The translations under genes were made by a program, and so were the position numbers. The notes under the pieces are model-generated. The model was given only the letters and a program-made list of their open reading frames with translations. It was not told where the DNA came from and ran no database searches. From positions 1-6,249 of the forward strand of contig VGYW01000467.1 of NCBI GenBank assembly GCA_016872875.1: DNA of 6,249 nt. The letters run 5' to 3'. Each line of letters begins with the position of its first letter. The first letter of the stretch is position 1. This document shows positions 5,980-6,249 of the stretch, in pieces. The DNA is from Planctomycetota bacterium (GTDB lineage: Bacteria; Planctomycetota; PUPC01; DSUN01).

Positions 5980-6128
5980 CAGGGCGAAGCCCTGGGACAG
6001 GCGGGCGGCCAGCTTCAGCCCTGTAGGGGCGTACTACCCGCCCTGGGCAGGATGTGGCGCCCGGAACCGTATAGTACGCCCTTTCAGGGCTGGCCTACCT
6101 GCCGCCCCCTTCCCAGGGCTTCGCCCTG
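5980..6128. repeat. 149-bp imperfect palindrome after the DHS-like gene
   Basis: Two 57-nt arms (5980-6036 and 6072-6128) are inverted copies around a 35-nt loop. The outer 18 bases (CAGGGCGAAGCCCTGGGA) are perfectly complementary between arms. The inner 20 bases (6017-6036 with 6072-6091) match at 18 positions, and the middle is diverged. Each outer end is itself a hairpin; the left one is CCCAGGGC-GAA-GCCCTGGG at 5978-5996, four bases after the stop codon. No T-run follows, so it is not a classical terminator, although a transcript would fold strongly. It looks like a dispersed non-coding repeat or a non-autonomous mobile palindrome. Confidence 0.85.
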
Positions 6129-6147
6129 ATCTTTGCCCACATCTTCT

Positions 6148-6178
6148 GGGGGCTGGGGTTTAGCCCCCGAATGGGGGC
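6148..6178. repeat. Overlapping GC hairpins GGGGGCT/AGCCCCC and GCCCCC/GGGGGC
   Basis: GGGGGCT (6148-6154) pairs with AGCCCCC (6162-6168). The GCCCCC of that second arm can instead pair with GGGGGC at 6173-6178 across a GAAT loop. The two stems are mutually exclusive. The AGCCCCCGAA string recurs at the right edge of the window (6239-6248), suggesting that the repeat block continues beyond it. Confidence 0.6.
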
Positions 6179-6191
6179 GTTTGAGCCGTAG

Positions 6192-6218
6192 CCCAGGGCG
6201 ACCGAAGGGAGCCCTGGG
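6192..6218. repeat. Further CCCAGGGC/GCCCTGGG hairpin
   Basis: An 8-bp perfect stem (6192-6199 with 6211-6218) with an 11-nt loop uses the same arms as the hairpin at 5978-5996, but with a different loop. It belongs to the same repeat-rich block, which runs from the end of the DHS-like gene to the window edge. I see no gene in 5975-6249. Confidence 0.65.
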
Positions 6219-6249
6219 AAAAGGCCCCGCCAGCGTAGAGCCCCCGAAG

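Noticed and set aside
5978..5996. Rho-independent terminator directly after the DHS-like gene
   Set aside because: The stem is strong, but no T-run follows on the + strand, and the same stem recurs elsewhere as a repeat module.

Overview
The window is GC-rich and all of its supported genes lie on the + strand. It holds the 3' part of a proline-rich, repeat-built membrane protein gene, then an intergenic region with palindromic repeats. Next comes a probable two-gene operon encoding a HypD-type glycyl radical enzyme (trans-4-hydroxy-L-proline dehydratase family) and a bacterial deoxyhypusine-synthase-like protein. The right-hand 275 bp are repeat-dense and hold no gene I can support.

Layout. 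Positions 1-2042: coding sequence open at the left edge, made of nested tandem repeats (159-bp, 204-bp, 57-bp and 51-bp units), one membrane segment near the C-terminus and a Lys/Glu/Pro tail. Positions 2043-2419: 377 bp without a gene, containing small hairpins, a GGAT-phased imperfect palindrome, and a candidate promoter (TAGAAT at 2375-2380) for the enzyme gene. Positions 2420-4771: glycyl radical dehydratase. Positions 4793-5974: DHS-like protein, 21 bp downstream with a strong ribosome binding site. Its coding sequence carries an 84-bp in-frame palindromic insertion made of 7-nt units, and its last codons run to the edge of a 149-bp palindrome. Positions 5975-6249: that palindrome (57-nt arms, 35-nt loop) and several further GC-rich hairpins.

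Organism. High GC, an oxygen-sensitive glycyl radical enzyme, a bacterial DHS homologue and dispersed palindromes (translating as ASREPRA-like or IHPSNHP-like strings) would fit an anaerobic or facultative bacterium of the Planctomycetota or a related PVC-type lineage, probably from a metagenome. This is inference from style only; no phylogenetic marker is present.

How the genes may work together. The HypD-type enzyme would convert trans-4-hydroxy-L-proline (from collagen or plant wall protein) to 1-pyrroline-5-carboxylate, which leads to proline, glutamate or ornithine. DHS homologues transfer aminobutyl groups between polyamines or onto protein lysines. A link through ornithine to putrescine to polyamines is chemically possible but unproven. 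The radical-SAM activase that HypD needs is not in this window. The proline-rich protein looks unrelated.
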